The notes under the pieces: generated by a model
The model's database searches: none
The model's input: only the letters and a program-made list of their open reading frames with translations
What the model was told of the DNA's origin: nothing
Made by a program: the position numbers and the translations under genes
Shown: positions 41,977 through 51,086 of the stretch, piece by piece
Numbering within the stretch: the first letter of the stretch is position 1
Layout of the letters: each line of letters starts with the position of its first letter
NCBI RefSeq assembly: GCF_016862215.1
Contig: NZ_BOMN01000029.1
Span: 1-64,000, forward strand
DNA from: Winogradskya humida
GTDB lineage: Bacteria; Actinomycetota; Actinomycetes; Mycobacteriales; Micromonosporaceae
DNA: 64,000 bases
Direction of reading: 5' to 3'

Positions 41977-44015
41977 CGCGTCTCCACAGTGATGTTGAAG
42001 TTGTCGCGGAAGAGGTTGTGCGGGTCGTAACGCAGTTTCAGCTCGCGCAGCCGCGCGAGAGTGGCCGGCGGGAATGCGGTTTCGAGCGCCGAAAGGTCGG
42101 TTTCGAAGCTCAGATAGAGGCCCTCGAAATGCCCGCTGAGCTCGGCCCATGCGGCATCAACCCGGCGCTTCGAGGAGCCCATCACGATGACCGAGAAATT
42201 CGCCGACCGATGGGCGTACGCGGTGGCGTCCGAAGGCACATCGCTGACCGCCCCGCCAACCGTGCGGATCTGGAACCAGTGCACCGCGCCGCTGTTCAGC
42301 AACGTGACCGCGGCTCGCGCGAATTCCGGCGTCAGGTGTTCGATCAGGCCCGAGCGTGAGGTCGGTTCGCCCGCGCCCTGGTGATAACCGTCGGCCGCGT
42401 TCGCCATGACTCCCGCGTACGGCGTGAGAATGACGTTCTGCTGATAGAGCGGCGCCACCGAGGCGATCGGCTGGAGCTGTTCGACGATCGTTTCGGGGTC
42501 GTCGTTGTCGACCACGGCCATCAATTGGGCGAAGGCGGGTTGTCCCGCGCGGGGTGGGCCCATGATGAGCTGGCCGCTGACGTCGCGCGGTGCGGCCTCG
42601 ATTGCCCGGCCCCATTTGACCAGCAGATCGGCCTGGTTGTCGGCGGCCACCACGAGTTGCGCGAAACCGACGTTGCCGACCTCGTACACCTCGAATTCGA
42701 AAGAGGTCACGACGCCGAAATTGGCGCCGGCGCCTCGCACAGCCCAGAAGAGGTCCGCATTCTCGGTGGCTGAGGCGCGCACGATCGCGCCGTCGGCGAG
42801 GACCATTTCCACCGCGGTCAGATGGTCGATGGTGAGGCCGTGTTTACGGGCCAGCCAGCCGACGCCACCCGCCGTCGCGAGACCCCCGACGCCGACACCG
42901 CCGTAGTCGCCCGAACTCAGCGCCCAGCCGTACGGAAGCAGCGCCTGCGCCACGTCCGTCCAGCGTGCGCCCGGTCCGACCCGGATGAGGCGCCGCGACT
43001 CGTCGAGGATCTCGATCGTGTTCAGCGCCGCGACGCTGAGCACGATGCCACCGTCGTTTGTGGAGCGTCCGCTGACCCCGTGGCCGGCGCTGCGCAGGCT
43101 GAACGGCAGCTCAGGGTGCTCGCGGACGTAGGCGAGCGCGTCCACGACCCCGGCGGTCGTGCGCGGTCGCAGCACGAGGCCCGGGGCGCCGCCGCGCATG
43201 TAGGTCGAGCGGACCCGCGCGTAGTCCAGGTCACCGGGTTCGACGGCGGTTTCGGCGAGGCTCGCGGGGAGGGAGTCGTAGGCGATGCCGGGGCGGCGCT
43301 TTGCTCGTACTGAAGCGGGCCGGAAAACGGACGGCCCGGCGGCCTCCCGCAAGCTTCCCCACGACGTGAGCTCTGTTACACCCCGCACGAGGAACGTGTC
43401 CGCACCGAGCTTGAGAAGATCATCCGCGGTCAGCCCCGGCTCGATGATCAAAATCCGACGAACCTCGAGAGGGTCACGCCCGGCTTCTGCCGCGGCCTCA
43501 TCAATTGTCTTGTACGCCGTGACGAGATCATCAACGTCCTCCGAGGCAGCAACCCAGCCATCCGCCGTACGCCCGGCAAGCTGCTCGTTACCGGTCAGCC
43601 AGACCGGGATCCGATGAGCCGGCAGCGGCCCGCGCTGGGCCTGCGGAACCCGGTGGTGCCTGCCGAGATGACGCAGCGGCCCGGCCTCCCCCGCATCCAG
43701 GACCCCCCGCACGATATCGGTCACCTCGTCGAGATGATCGCCACTGAGCCCGATGTTGAGCCGCCCGCCGGAGAGCAGGTCAAGGCTGGCCGCAGCGCGG
43801 GCCAGCACGGTGGGCTCCCGCTGCGACACGTCGAGGCCGATGACGGCGAGCCCGATCCTCTCGGTCCGCCCGGCTATCCAGGTCAGCAGCGTCCAGGGGT
43901 CTTCGGCGGACGCCGGGCCGTCGGAGATCGCCACGAGGTCGTAGCCCAGTTCCTCGGCCCGGATCGCCTCGGCCACCGTGGTGACCAGCGCGCCGAACCG
44001 TAGCGGGTGCTTCAT
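41973..44015 (-). CDS. LLM oxidoreductase / FAD-linked (BBE-type) oxidase fusion
   Basis: A 680-aa fusion. Residues 1-240 look like an LLM-class domain (LRFGALVTTVAEAIRAEELGYD, SLDLLSGGRLNIG, IPVWLTGNE). Residues 275-430 form a PP-loop FAD-binding domain (RSAGHGVSGRSTNDGGIVL, GGVGVGGLATAGGVGWLA). The C-terminal berberine-bridge segment ends LKLRYDPHNLFRDNFNI. The two flavoenzyme halves are joined by a Pro/Arg-rich linker. The start ATG 44015 is followed across a 32-bp palindrome by a MarR gene. The stop overlaps the next LLM gene. Confidence 0.85.
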   Translation of the reverse strand: MKHPLRFGALVTTVAEAIRAEELGYDLVAISDGPASAEDPWTLLTWIAGRTERIGLAVIGLDVSQREPTVLARAAASLDLLSGGRLNIGLSGDHLDEVTDIVRGVLDAGEAGPLRHLGRHHRVPQAQRGPLPAHRIPVWLTGNEQLAGRTADGWVAASEDVDDLVTAYKTIDEAAAEAGRDPLEVRRILIIEPGLTADDLLKLGADTFLVRGVTELTSWGSLREAAGPSVFRPASVRAKRRPGIAYDSLPASLAETAVEPGDLDYARVRSTYMRGGAPGLVLRPRTTAGVVDALAYVREHPELPFSLRSAGHGVSGRSTNDGGIVLSVAALNTIEILDESRRLIRVGPGARWTDVAQALLPYGWALSSGDYGGVGVGGLATAGGVGWLARKHGLTIDHLTAVEMVLADGAIVRASATENADLFWAVRGAGANFGVVTSFEFEVYEVGNVGFAQLVVAADNQADLLVKWGRAIEAAPRDVSGQLIMGPPRAGQPAFAQLMAVVDNDDPETIVEQLQPIASVAPLYQQNVILTPYAGVMANAADGYHQGAGEPTSRSGLIEHLTPEFARAAVTLLNSGAVHWFQIRTVGGAVSDVPSDATAYAHRSANFSVIVMGSSKRRVDAAWAELSGHFEGLYLSFETDLSALETAFPPATLARLRELKLRYDPHNLFRDNFNITVETR

Positions 44016-44038
44016 CGCGGTAGCCCTCCACGAACCAT

Positions 44039-44070
44039 GGTTGATGTGTCAACTCGTTGATACATCAACC
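44039..44070. promoter_or_regulatory. 32-bp palindrome, probable MarR operator
   Basis: GGTTGATGTGTCAAC (44039-44053), TC, GTTGATACATCAACC (44056-44070) are complementary except at one position per arm. It lies between the fusion gene (start 44015) and the divergent marR gene (start 44107), covering both promoters. Confidence 0.8.
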
Positions 44071-44106
44071 GGCCGGTGATCTGCAAACAGACGTAATATT
44101 CAACGC

Positions 44107-44553
44107 GTGACCACGACCCCCGACGTCTCCGCCGCGTGGCAGGCGTACCAGCGCATGCGTGTGCTGCTGAACGGGCAGATCAACCGTGAGCTGGGCCGCT
44201 CCACCGGGCTGTCGGAGGCCGACTACGACATCCTGTTCTTCCTGGAGCAGTCCCAGGACAGCAGTGTGCGCTCCATCGCCCTGCGCTGCGGCCTGGCCTG
44301 GGAGAAATCCCGCCTGTCACACCAGCTGCGCCGGATGGAGCAGCGCGGGCTGATCGAAAAAGCCCCGGGCGCGGTGATCCACCTCACCGACAAGGGCCGC
44401 GAACAGATCGCCGCCGCGCGCGACTGCCACGAGGCCGCTGTCCGGCGATACTTCGGCGACGTCCTCTCCGCCGAGCAACTCGCCGCGCTCGCCACGATCT
44501 CCGACCAGGTCGTGGCCAGACTCACGCAGGATTCGCCGCACCATGCGCACTAA
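44107..44553 (+). CDS. MarR family transcriptional regulator
   Basis: A 148-aa winged-helix protein: LGRSTGLSEADYDILFFLEQ, then HTH IALRCGLAWEKSRLSHQLRRM and wing PGAVIHLTDKGREQ. The start is GTG at 44107. It is divergent from the LLM-FAD fusion gene and upstream of a second FMN reductase, 10 bp away. This repeats the layout at 71-1267. It probably controls both flanking transcripts through the 32-bp palindrome. Confidence 0.9.
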   Translation: MTTTPDVSAAWQAYQRMRVLLNGQINRELGRSTGLSEADYDILFFLEQSQDSSVRSIALRCGLAWEKSRLSHQLRRMEQRGLIEKAPGAVIHLTDKGREQIAAARDCHEAAVRRYFGDVLSAEQLAALATISDQVVARLTQDSPHHAH

Positions 44554-44563
44554 AGTCGAGATC

Positions 44564-45127
44564 ATGCCCATTCTTCAGGTCATCGTGGCCAGTACGCGTC
44601 CCGGCCGCATCGGCCTCCCGATCGCCACCTGGGCGGCCGAGGCCGCATCCCAGGTCGGTGCATTCGACGTCGAGCTGGTCGACCTCGCGGAGTTCGACCT
44701 GCCCCTGCTCGACGAGCCCAACCACCCGCGGCTGCGCCAATACACGAAAGAGCACACGCTGCGCTGGAGCGAGACCATCGCCCGCGGCGACGCGTTCGTG
44801 ATCGTGCACCCGGAGTACAACTACAGCTTCAACGCCACCATCAAGAACGCCATCGACTACCTGCACCAGGAATGGGCGGACAAGCCGGTCGCCTTCGTGA
44901 GCTACGGCGGCGTCTCCGCCGGCCTCCGCGCCACCCAGGCCCTCAAGCAGGTCGTCACGACCCTGCGCATGGTCCCCATCTTCGAAGCGGTCCCGATCCC
45001 CTTCGCCGGCCAGTTCCTCAACGACGAGGGCGAATTCGTCCCCAACGAGGTCATCACCGCAGGCATCGCCCCGATGGTGAACGAGCTGGCGCGACTGCAC
45101 GGCGCGCTCTCCACGCTGCGTAAGTAA
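44564..45127 (+). CDS. NADPH-dependent FMN reductase
   Basis: A 187-aa flavodoxin-fold protein. The N-terminal VIVASTRPGRIG loop binds flavin phosphate, and HPEYNYSFNATIKNAIDYLH matches the family motif. ATG 44564 is preferred; ATG 44543 would overlap the marR stop. It is the paralog of the protein at 623, also next to a marR gene. It probably supplies reduced flavin to the LLM oxidoreductases across the operator (inference). Confidence 0.88.
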   Translation: MPILQVIVASTRPGRIGLPIATWAAEAASQVGAFDVELVDLAEFDLPLLDEPNHPRLRQYTKEHTLRWSETIARGDAFVIVHPEYNYSFNATIKNAIDYLHQEWADKPVAFVSYGGVSAGLRATQALKQVVTTLRMVPIFEAVPIPFAGQFLNDEGEFVPNEVITAGIAPMVNELARLHGALSTLRK

Positions 45128-45133
45128 CGGTCG

Positions 45134-45159
45134 CGGGGCGGCTGCTCGAAGCCGCCCCG
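45134..45159. terminator. Bidirectional terminator
   Basis: CGGGGCGGC (45134-45142) and GCCGCCCCG (45151-45159) form a perfect 9-bp stem between the convergent FMN reductase and sulfotransferase genes. No T-tract is evident. Confidence 0.7.
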
Positions 45160-45162
45160 TCC

Positions 45163-45975
45163 TCAGTAGCCCAGATCGGCGGCGAGGACCTTGAGTTTTT
45201 CGGGGAGGTCGATCTTCGGGACGGGGCGGGCCTGTTGGACCGCGCCGGTCTGGATCTTTTCCTGCCAGTCGCCGAGGCCTGCTACAAGCGGGCCGTGGTC
45301 GGCTTGGCCGTAGTCGACCATGGCGGGCTGGAAGTCGACGCCGAGGTAGGCGCAGATCTTCCTGGCCTCCGCTGCCGGGTCGCGGGTGAGGTCTTCGTAG
45401 CGGACCGTGTGGCCGCCCGGGAGGTTGTCGCGGGCCTCGCGCAGGGCGGTCAGGTATTTGGTGACGCTGGCGATCGCTTCCTCTTCCGTCTGCGCCGTCC
45501 GGGCTCGTTGCCAGGAGTCGAGGATGGAGGCGGGGTGGCGGAGGAGGTAGATGAATTTGGCGTCGGGGAAGGCCTGGCCGACTCGAGCCCACTGGAAGAC
45601 CAGGTTGGGGGTCTTCTCGACCAGGATCTTCTTGCCGCTGTTCTGCAGGGCGCGGGTGAGGAGCCGGTCCCAGATCATGTTCTGCAGTTCGCGTTCGTTG
45701 AAGCCGAGGGCGTCCATCGCCTTCTGGGCGGCCGGGATCTCGAGTTTCACCCTGACGTGGGCGAGGTGCAGCTCGTGCGGGGCGTACACGTCGGTGTGGC
45801 TGTCGAGGATCATGCGGAGCAGGGTTGAGCCGGAGCGTACCGACGAGAAGATGAATGCCGGTGCGGAGAGGTCGCGGTGGGGGTTCGGGATCAGCCGGAG
45901 CTTGCCTTCGCGCCTGACGACCTGCATGCCGGTGCTGCGCGCTAAACGGACATTAACCCTTTTTCGCCATGCCAT
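45163..45975 (-). CDS. Sulfotransferase family protein
   Basis: A 270-aa enzyme with the PAPS 5'-phosphosulfate loop FSSVRSGSTLL (about residues 43-53), the 3'-phosphate strand FIYLLRHPASILDSW (about 141-155) and a C-terminal VRYEDLTRDP segment. This transfers sulfate from PAPS to a hydroxyl acceptor, possibly a lipid or secondary metabolite. The acceptor is unknown. The start is ATG 45975. A YrdC-like gene lies upstream in the same direction, about 65 bp away. Confidence 0.88.
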   Translation of the reverse strand: MAWRKRVNVRLARSTGMQVVRREGKLRLIPNPHRDLSAPAFIFSSVRSGSTLLRMILDSHTDVYAPHELHLAHVRVKLEIPAAQKAMDALGFNERELQNMIWDRLLTRALQNSGKKILVEKTPNLVFQWARVGQAFPDAKFIYLLRHPASILDSWQRARTAQTEEEAIASVTKYLTALREARDNLPGGHTVRYEDLTRDPAAEARKICAYLGVDFQPAMVDYGQADHGPLVAGLGDWQEKIQTGAVQQARPVPKIDLPEKLKVLAADLGY

Positions 45976-46040
45976 GAAAGTTGACCCTAGGGGTCGACTT
46001 TGTGGAGAAGAAATCCAGATGCTGTGGGATTCCTAGGAGT

Positions 46041-46661
46041 TCACTCGAAACGGGCGGGGTCTCCGGCGCCGATCCTCAGGATCTCGGGTTCGCCTTCGGA
46101 GAGGTCGACGACGGTGGTCGGCACGGTGCCGCACTCTCCGGAGTCGATGACCGCGTCGAGTGAGTGGTCGAGGCGTTCCTTGATCTCCCAGCCCTGGGTC
46201 AGCGGCTCCTCCTCGCCGGGCAGGAGCAGCGTGCTGGACAGCAGCGGTTCCCCCAGCTCGGCGAGGATCGCCTGCGTTACCGCGTGCTCCGGGATGCGTA
46301 CACCCACGGTCTTCTTCTTGGGGTGCAGCAGGCGCCGGGGCACCTCGCGGGTGGCCGGCAGGATGAACGTGTAACTGCCCGGCGTCGACGCCTTGACCAG
46401 CCGGAACACCGCGTTGCTGATCTGCACGAACTGGCCTAGCTGGGCGAAGTCGCGGCAGACCAGGGTGAAGTGGTGGCCGCTGCCGAGATGGCGGATGTCG
46501 CGGATCCGGTCGAGCCCTCCGGCGTTGCCGATCCGGCATCCGAGCGCGTAACAGCTGTCCGTCGGGTACGCGATCAGCCCGTCGTCCTGCAGGATCCCCA
46601 CGACCTGGTTGATCGCTCGGGGCTGCGGGTTGTCCGGGTGCACGTCGAAGTACTTAGCCAC
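46041..46661 (-). CDS. L-threonylcarbamoyladenylate synthase family (YrdC/Sua5-like)
   Basis: A 206-aa YrdC-domain protein: LIAYPTDSCYALGCRIGN carries the substrate-binding motif, FTLVCRDFAQLGQF the next, and RIPEHAVTQAILAELG and PLLSSTLLLPG the threonine/ATP pocket. Sua5-type enzymes start threonylcarbamoyladenosine modification in tRNA. This copy is shorter than the Sua5 form and lacks the extra domain, so it could be a paralog. It overlaps the EamA transporter by 8 bp and is probably in its operon. Confidence 0.85.
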   Translation of the reverse strand: MAKYFDVHPDNPQPRAINQVVGILQDDGLIAYPTDSCYALGCRIGNAGGLDRIRDIRHLGSGHHFTLVCRDFAQLGQFVQISNAVFRLVKASTPGSYTFILPATREVPRRLLHPKKKTVGVRIPEHAVTQAILAELGEPLLSSTLLLPGEEEPLTQGWEIKERLDHSLDAVIDSGECGTVPTTVVDLSEGEPEILRIGAGDPARFE

Positions 46662-47475
46662 CTGATGAGACTAGGGGGTGATCGCTGACGACGCGGGCGC
46701 GCGCCAGCAAGATCACGCCCAGTGCCGCAGCCAGCGCGCTGCAGCCGGCGACCATTGCGCCGGCCGAGCCGCCGGTGACCCGCTCGCCCAGCAGGATGAG
46801 GCCGATCGCGGCGGCGGCCACGGGGTTGGCGAGGGTGCCGACGGCCAGCGGCGCGCCCAGGCCGTCGCGGTAGGAGCGCTGGGAGAAGAGCAGCCCCGCG
46901 CAGGCCAGCACCACGATGGCCACGACGGTGACGATCCCGAGGACCCCGATGCCGTCGCCGGTCAGATTCACCACGAAGGTCTGGGTCAGCGCCGACGAGA
47001 CGCCGAACGCGATGCCTCCCGCGGCCGCGGCCCAAAGACCGGACGCGCTCCAGGCGCCCAGCGCGGTCAGGGCGGCGGCGGTGATCAATAGCAGCCCGAT
47101 GAGCTGGGCACCGCTGAGGACGCCCACACCGGCCGAGCCCGCGAGCGCGAGGATTCCGCCGAGCCCGAGAACGGTCATGGCGATGCCGTGCCACTCGATG
47201 TGGGTGACGGCGCGGCGGGCGAGCACCGCGCCCACGGGCACGGCGAGCACGAGGGTCAGCACACCGAACGGCTGGACCAGGGACAACGGCCCGAAGCGGA
47301 GGGCGCCGACGTGCAGCAGCGCACCGAGGCCGTTCAACGCGATCGCCGCCCACCAGACGGGCAGGCGCAGGAGGGTCCCGAGGTGTTTGTCGGCTACGCG
47401 TTCCTGCAGGACCGCCGCGGCCGCATACGCCACCGCAGAGGTGACGCAGAGCAGGACCGCGACGACAACCCCCAT
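46654..47475 (-). CDS. EamA/DMT family transporter
   Basis: A 273-aa integral membrane protein with about ten hydrophobic segments in two five-helix halves, as in the drug/metabolite transporter family. Each half starts with a conserved small-residue helix (VTSAVAYAAAAVLQERV and LWAAAAGGIAFGVSSAL), and the second half ends IGLILLGERVTGGS, a conserved motif of the group. The substrate is unknown. It starts at ATG 47475 and overlaps the YrdC-like gene at its 3' end. Confidence 0.85.
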   Translation of the reverse strand: MGVVVAVLLCVTSAVAYAAAAVLQERVADKHLGTLLRLPVWWAAIALNGLGALLHVGALRFGPLSLVQPFGVLTLVLAVPVGAVLARRAVTHIEWHGIAMTVLGLGGILALAGSAGVGVLSGAQLIGLLLITAAALTALGAWSASGLWAAAAGGIAFGVSSALTQTFVVNLTGDGIGVLGIVTVVAIVVLACAGLLFSQRSYRDGLGAPLAVGTLANPVAAAAIGLILLGERVTGGSAGAMVAGCSALAAALGVILLARARVVSDHPLVSSGG

Positions 47476-47615
47476 GAATTCGACCGTACGCGCGGACGGT
47501 TACCCGGCGCGTCCTCCCTGTGCGGTAGTCCCGTCGGCGCCCGGCTACCACGGAAGCAGTACTCGACGCGTACGGGTAGCCTTGCGATCTCGGACCGCGA
47601 CCGGGGGGAATCGGT

Positions 47616-48107
47616 GTGAGAGGGCTGCGCAGGCGCTGCGAACAACGCCTCGCGGGGCTGGCGATCCCCACTCCGTTCGATCTGGACGCTTTTGCGGCTG
47701 TTGTCGCCGCACACCGCAAACGTCCGCTGACTCTGCGGCCGATGCCCGGCCTCGGTATCGGCGCGCCGTGTGGATTGTGGATCTCCCTGGCGGAGGCCGA
47801 CTACGTCTTCTACGACCCGGGCACGTCACGCCTGCACGCGGAGCACATCGTGCTGCACGAGCTCGCCCACATGCTCAGCGAGCACAGCACCGGCCTCGAC
47901 CTCGCCGGTGGCGCGCTGGGCCGGCTCGTTCCCGACCTCGACCCGAAAACCGTCGAACGCATCCTCGGGCGGGTCAGCTACACGACCGCCCAGGAGCGGG
48001 AGGCCGAGATGCTCGCCTCCATGATCCGCGCCCGTGCCGCGTCACCCGCCCGCAACGGCGGCGACTCCCTCGGCCGCCTGGCCGAAGTATTGAAGTTCCG
48101 CCCGTGA
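47616..48107 (+). CDS. ImmA/IrrE-type zinc metallopeptidase
   Basis: A 163-aa protein with HELAHM (about residues 88-93) as the HExxH zinc motif within IVLHELAHMLSEH. A downstream EREAEMLAS supplies the third acidic ligand. IrrE/ImmA peptidases cleave XRE-type repressors, and an XRE regulator sits at 49600, convergent to the next gene. The start is GTG 47616 with GGGGGGAA upstream. It overlaps the next gene by 4 bp (GTGA). Confidence 0.85.
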   Translation: MRGLRRRCEQRLAGLAIPTPFDLDAFAAVVAAHRKRPLTLRPMPGLGIGAPCGLWISLAEADYVFYDPGTSRLHAEHIVLHELAHMLSEHSTGLDLAGGALGRLVPDLDPKTVERILGRVSYTTAQEREAEMLASMIRARAASPARNGGDSLGRLAEVLKFRP

Positions 48108-49189
48108 CCGGTCCGCTCAGCGTGACCCTGCTGGTCCTGCTGTGGGGTACGGCGCTGGTCCGGGTCCCGACCCTGTGGCGCGACGCGCAGCAGCGGGCGA
48201 TGTGGGCGACGATCGCGCTGCTCGCGCTGGTCAAGACGGTGGCCCTGCCCGGCGTCAACGACTGGCTCGGCACCTGGATCCCACACCCGGAGAAATCTCC
48301 CCAGCTGCTGGGCGTCGCCGCCGGCTTCTTCCTGCTGCGCTTCATCCTCCTGATCAACGGCGAAAAAGCCCGGTGGGAACAGGTCGTGCTGCCCGTTGCG
48401 GTGATCATCGTTCTGGTGCCGTTGCCGGGTACGCATCCCGCGTACTGGGTCGTGCTGAACGGCTACGTGGTCAGCGTGCTGACGATCTCCGGGGCCATCG
48501 TCTGGCGGGTGAGCCGCCCGGCGCCGCCCGGTCTGCTGCGGCTGGGGCTGCGGGCGATCGCGGTCGGCGTACTGATCATCGCGTCCTACGGGGTCGTCAA
48601 GACCAGCCTCATCGTCGCGCACGGGCTGGGCATCCCGGTCACCTTCGATCCGATCCAGCCGCAGGCCGACGCCATCCGCGCCCTCGGCACGATCCTCGCG
48701 GTGGGCGGCGCCGCTGTCCCGGCTACGAGCAGGCTAAGGACGGTGGTCGGCGAATACCGGTCGCTGTGGGCACTGCGTCCACTGTGGCGCGTCATGCGTC
48801 GTACGTTTCCCGAGGTCATTCTCTTCTCCCGGCGCCGGGCCCTGGTCGAGCTGAGCGGGGTCGAGGCGGTGCAGCTCCGGGTCTACCGGCGGGTCATCGA
48901 AATCCGCGACGGGATGCTGACGCTGCGCGATTATCTGCCCGCGGACGGCCTGCACTCGGCGGCCGCGTTCCTGGGCGCCCAGGCGACCCCGGCGTTGGTC
49001 GAGGCCTGCGGAATCGCGCTCGCCCTGGAGCGCCACCGCCACGGCTCGCAGGCCCTGGAAACCGGCGCACGCTGGACGGACACCAGCACGGCCGGCGAAC
49101 TGGGCGAGGAGATCGCCTGGCTCAGCGCGGTCAGCGCGGCCTACCGGGACAACCGGCCGGCGCAATTCACGCGTGCGGCGTCAGCCTGA
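48104..49189 (+). CDS. Membrane protein of the MAB_1171c type
   Basis: A 361-aa membrane protein with about seven hydrophobic segments in the first 220 residues (LLVLLWGTALVRVP, LLGVAAGFFLLRFILL, VVLPVAVIIVLVPL and others) and a cytoplasmic C-terminal helical domain (YRRVIEIRDGMLTLRDYL). This arrangement, translationally coupled to an IrrE-like gene and near an XRE gene, matches the common actinobacterial module I know as MAB_1171c. Its activity is unknown. It overlaps the convergent XRE gene by 9 bp. Confidence 0.78.
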   Translation: MTGPLSVTLLVLLWGTALVRVPTLWRDAQQRAMWATIALLALVKTVALPGVNDWLGTWIPHPEKSPQLLGVAAGFFLLRFILLINGEKARWEQVVLPVAVIIVLVPLPGTHPAYWVVLNGYVVSVLTISGAIVWRVSRPAPPGLLRLGLRAIAVGVLIIASYGVVKTSLIVAHGLGIPVTFDPIQPQADAIRALGTILAVGGAAVPATSRLRTVVGEYRSLWALRPLWRVMRRTFPEVILFSRRRALVELSGVEAVQLRVYRRVIEIRDGMLTLRDYLPADGLHSAAAFLGAQATPALVEACGIALALERHRHGSQALETGARWTDTSTAGELGEEIAWLSAVSAAYRDNRPAQFTRAASA

Positions 49190-49600
49190 TTCTTTTTTGC
49201 GGTCGCGTTCCAGCTCCCACACCTTGCGGACCAGCTCGCCGATCGTGTCGCGACTGCTCTGCGACACATCCGCCGCCCGCAACGCTATCTCGGTGACTTT
49301 GGCGTCTCGCAGGGTCCGGAGCAACTCAAGCTGACCGTCGACCTTGCGCGCCTCGTCGTCATCCAGGAAATACGCGACGGGTACGCCGAAAAAGGCCGCC
49401 AATCCCCGCAGGTGCTGAATCGTGGGGTTGTCCCGCCGCCCCGTGCGCAGTTGCCAGATATACGTGTGGGAAATGGCGATCCCCTGGTCACGCCGGATCG
49501 CTTCGGCCACCGCCATGTAGCTGATCTCGGTCTGACCGGCTCCACGCACCTGCCGGAAGAGCTGGTCCAGTTTGGCCGCGATGGAGATGTCGGAGCCCAC
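49181..49600 (-). CDS. XRE family transcriptional regulator
   Basis: A 139-aa protein with an N-terminal HTH_3 (ISYMAVAEAIRRDQGIAISHTYIWQL), an RTGRRDNPTIQHLRGLAAFFGVPVAYFLDD motif typical of XRE/WhiJ-like regulators, and a C-terminal helix. The GTG at 49600 follows AGGGGAACCG. The longer ORF to 49783 is rejected because its extra N-terminus is Pro/Arg-rich with no conserved features. It is the probable substrate of the IrrE-like peptidase and the repressor of the P450 or module promoters. Confidence 0.8.
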   Translation of the reverse strand: MGSDISIAAKLDQLFRQVRGAGQTEISYMAVAEAIRRDQGIAISHTYIWQLRTGRRDNPTIQHLRGLAAFFGVPVAYFLDDDEARKVDGQLELLRTLRDAKVTEIALRAADVSQSSRDTIGELVRKVWELERDRKKESG

Positions 49601-49791
49601 CGGTTCCCCTCTCCCCCATGCCGTGCCGCACCGCTCACCCCGGGCGGCGCCGCTCGCAGTCCCTGTTTCCGGACTGCCTGCCGGCGGCGCCGCAATTTTC
49701 CGATCGTACCGATGTAGCACGGCCGCCACGTCGATGCCCATGAGCAACCAACTGGGCTGCACATCCCCCGATGTGCGCATCAACGAACGAC

Positions 49792-49809
49792 CGTAAACTC
49801 AGATTTACG
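49792..49809. promoter_or_regulatory. Inverted repeat near P450/XRE promoters
   Basis: CGTAAA (49792-49797) and TTTACG (49804-49809) with spacer CTCAGA. A second CGTAAACG lies at about 49825. The block CTCAGATTTACG recurs with one change at 59448 in front of the DUF6082 gene. Confidence 0.55.
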
Positions 49810-49871
49810 AAGCTCGACGTGAGCGTAAACGATGGACAGTCGTCACTCAACCCATCGATAGGATCGTTTGC

Positions 49872-51086
49872 ATGACGGACATCGTGGAGAGTGCGGAAAC
49901 CTCAACCCTGCTCGACGAGCTGACCCGGATGACGGGGCGCGAAGATCCCTACCCCCGCTATCACCGGCTCCAGGAGATTTCCCCGCTGGTCCGCGCCGAG
50001 GACGGCGCCCTGGTGGCCACCCGCTACGCCGACTGCGCCGCGATAACCCGCGACCCACGCCTCGGCCACGTGCCGTCCCACATGCTCGACTTCGTCAGCC
50101 CCGGCTGGAACGACCACCCGGCCCTGCGCCAGCTCTTCACCAGCATCCTGACCATCAACCCGCCGGACCACACCCGCCTGCGCCGCCTGGTCAGCTCCTC
50201 CTTCACCGCCCGCCGCGTCCAGGCCCTGCGCCCCACGATCACCCGGATGGTCGACGACCTCCTCGACGGGATGTCCGGCGACACCGACTTCATCACCGCG
50301 TTCGCCTTCCCCCTGCCGGTCAACGTCATCGGCGAGCTCCTCGGCATCCCGCCCGCCGACCGGGCCCAGTTCCAGCACCTGGTCCGCGACTGGACCCAGG
50401 TTCTCGAGCAGATCAACCCGGCCGTGCTCGAAACCGCTGATCCGGCGGCGGCGACGATCCGGGCGTACCTGTCGGACCTGGCCGCGGACCGGCGTGCCGC
50501 ACCGCGGGACGACCTCATCAGTGCCCTGGTCCTGGCCGAGGAGGACGGCGAGAAACTCACCGAGGACGAGCTGCTCACCATGGCGGGCCTGCTGTTCGCC
50601 GCCGGTTTCGAGACCACGACCAACCTGCTGGCCAACAGCCTGATGGCGCTGCTGCACAACCCGGACCAGCTCGCCCTGCTCCGCAACAAGCCGGAGATCG
50701 CCCGGGAAGCCGTCGACGAGCTCCTGCGCTACGACACCCCCGTGCAGCTCCTGACCCGCGTCGCCTGGGAGGACGTCGAGATCGCCGGCATCCCGATCTC
50801 CGGCGGCGACCGCATCGTCGCCTACCTCGGCGCCGGCAACCGCGACCCGCAACGCTTCCCCGACCCGGACCGCCTCGACCTCACCCGACCGGACAACGGC
50901 CCGCTCTCGTTCGGGGGCGGCATCCATTACTGCCTGGGCGCACCGCTGGCCCGCATGGAGGCGGAGATCGCCTTGCCCGCGCTGGTCCGGCGCTTCCCGG
51001 AGCTCCGGCTCGCCGGAGATCCCGTCCGCCGGAACAGCCTCACGCTGCGCGGTTACACCAGCCTGCCGGTGAACACCGGCTCCTGA
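49872..51086 (+). CDS. Cytochrome P450
   Basis: A 404-aa P450 of the bacterial CYP105/CYP107 type. The I-helix oxygen-activation motif is AAGFETTTN (about residues 243-251), ExxR lies within the RNKPEIAREAVDE region, and the heme motif FGGGIHYCLGAPLARME has Cys354. It is soluble with no signal peptide. The substrate is unknown, and no ferredoxin gene adjoins. It starts at ATG 49872. The XRE regulator and its CGTAAA sites lie upstream. Confidence 0.93.
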   Translation: MTDIVESAETSTLLDELTRMTGREDPYPRYHRLQEISPLVRAEDGALVATRYADCAAITRDPRLGHVPSHMLDFVSPGWNDHPALRQLFTSILTINPPDHTRLRRLVSSSFTARRVQALRPTITRMVDDLLDGMSGDTDFITAFAFPLPVNVIGELLGIPPADRAQFQHLVRDWTQVLEQINPAVLETADPAAATIRAYLSDLAADRRAAPRDDLISALVLAEEDGEKLTEDELLTMAGLLFAAGFETTTNLLANSLMALLHNPDQLALLRNKPEIAREAVDELLRYDTPVQLLTRVAWEDVEIAGIPISGGDRIVAYLGAGNRDPQRFPDPDRLDLTRPDNGPLSFGGGIHYCLGAPLARMEAEIALPALVRRFPELRLAGDPVRRNSLTLRGYTSLPVNTGS

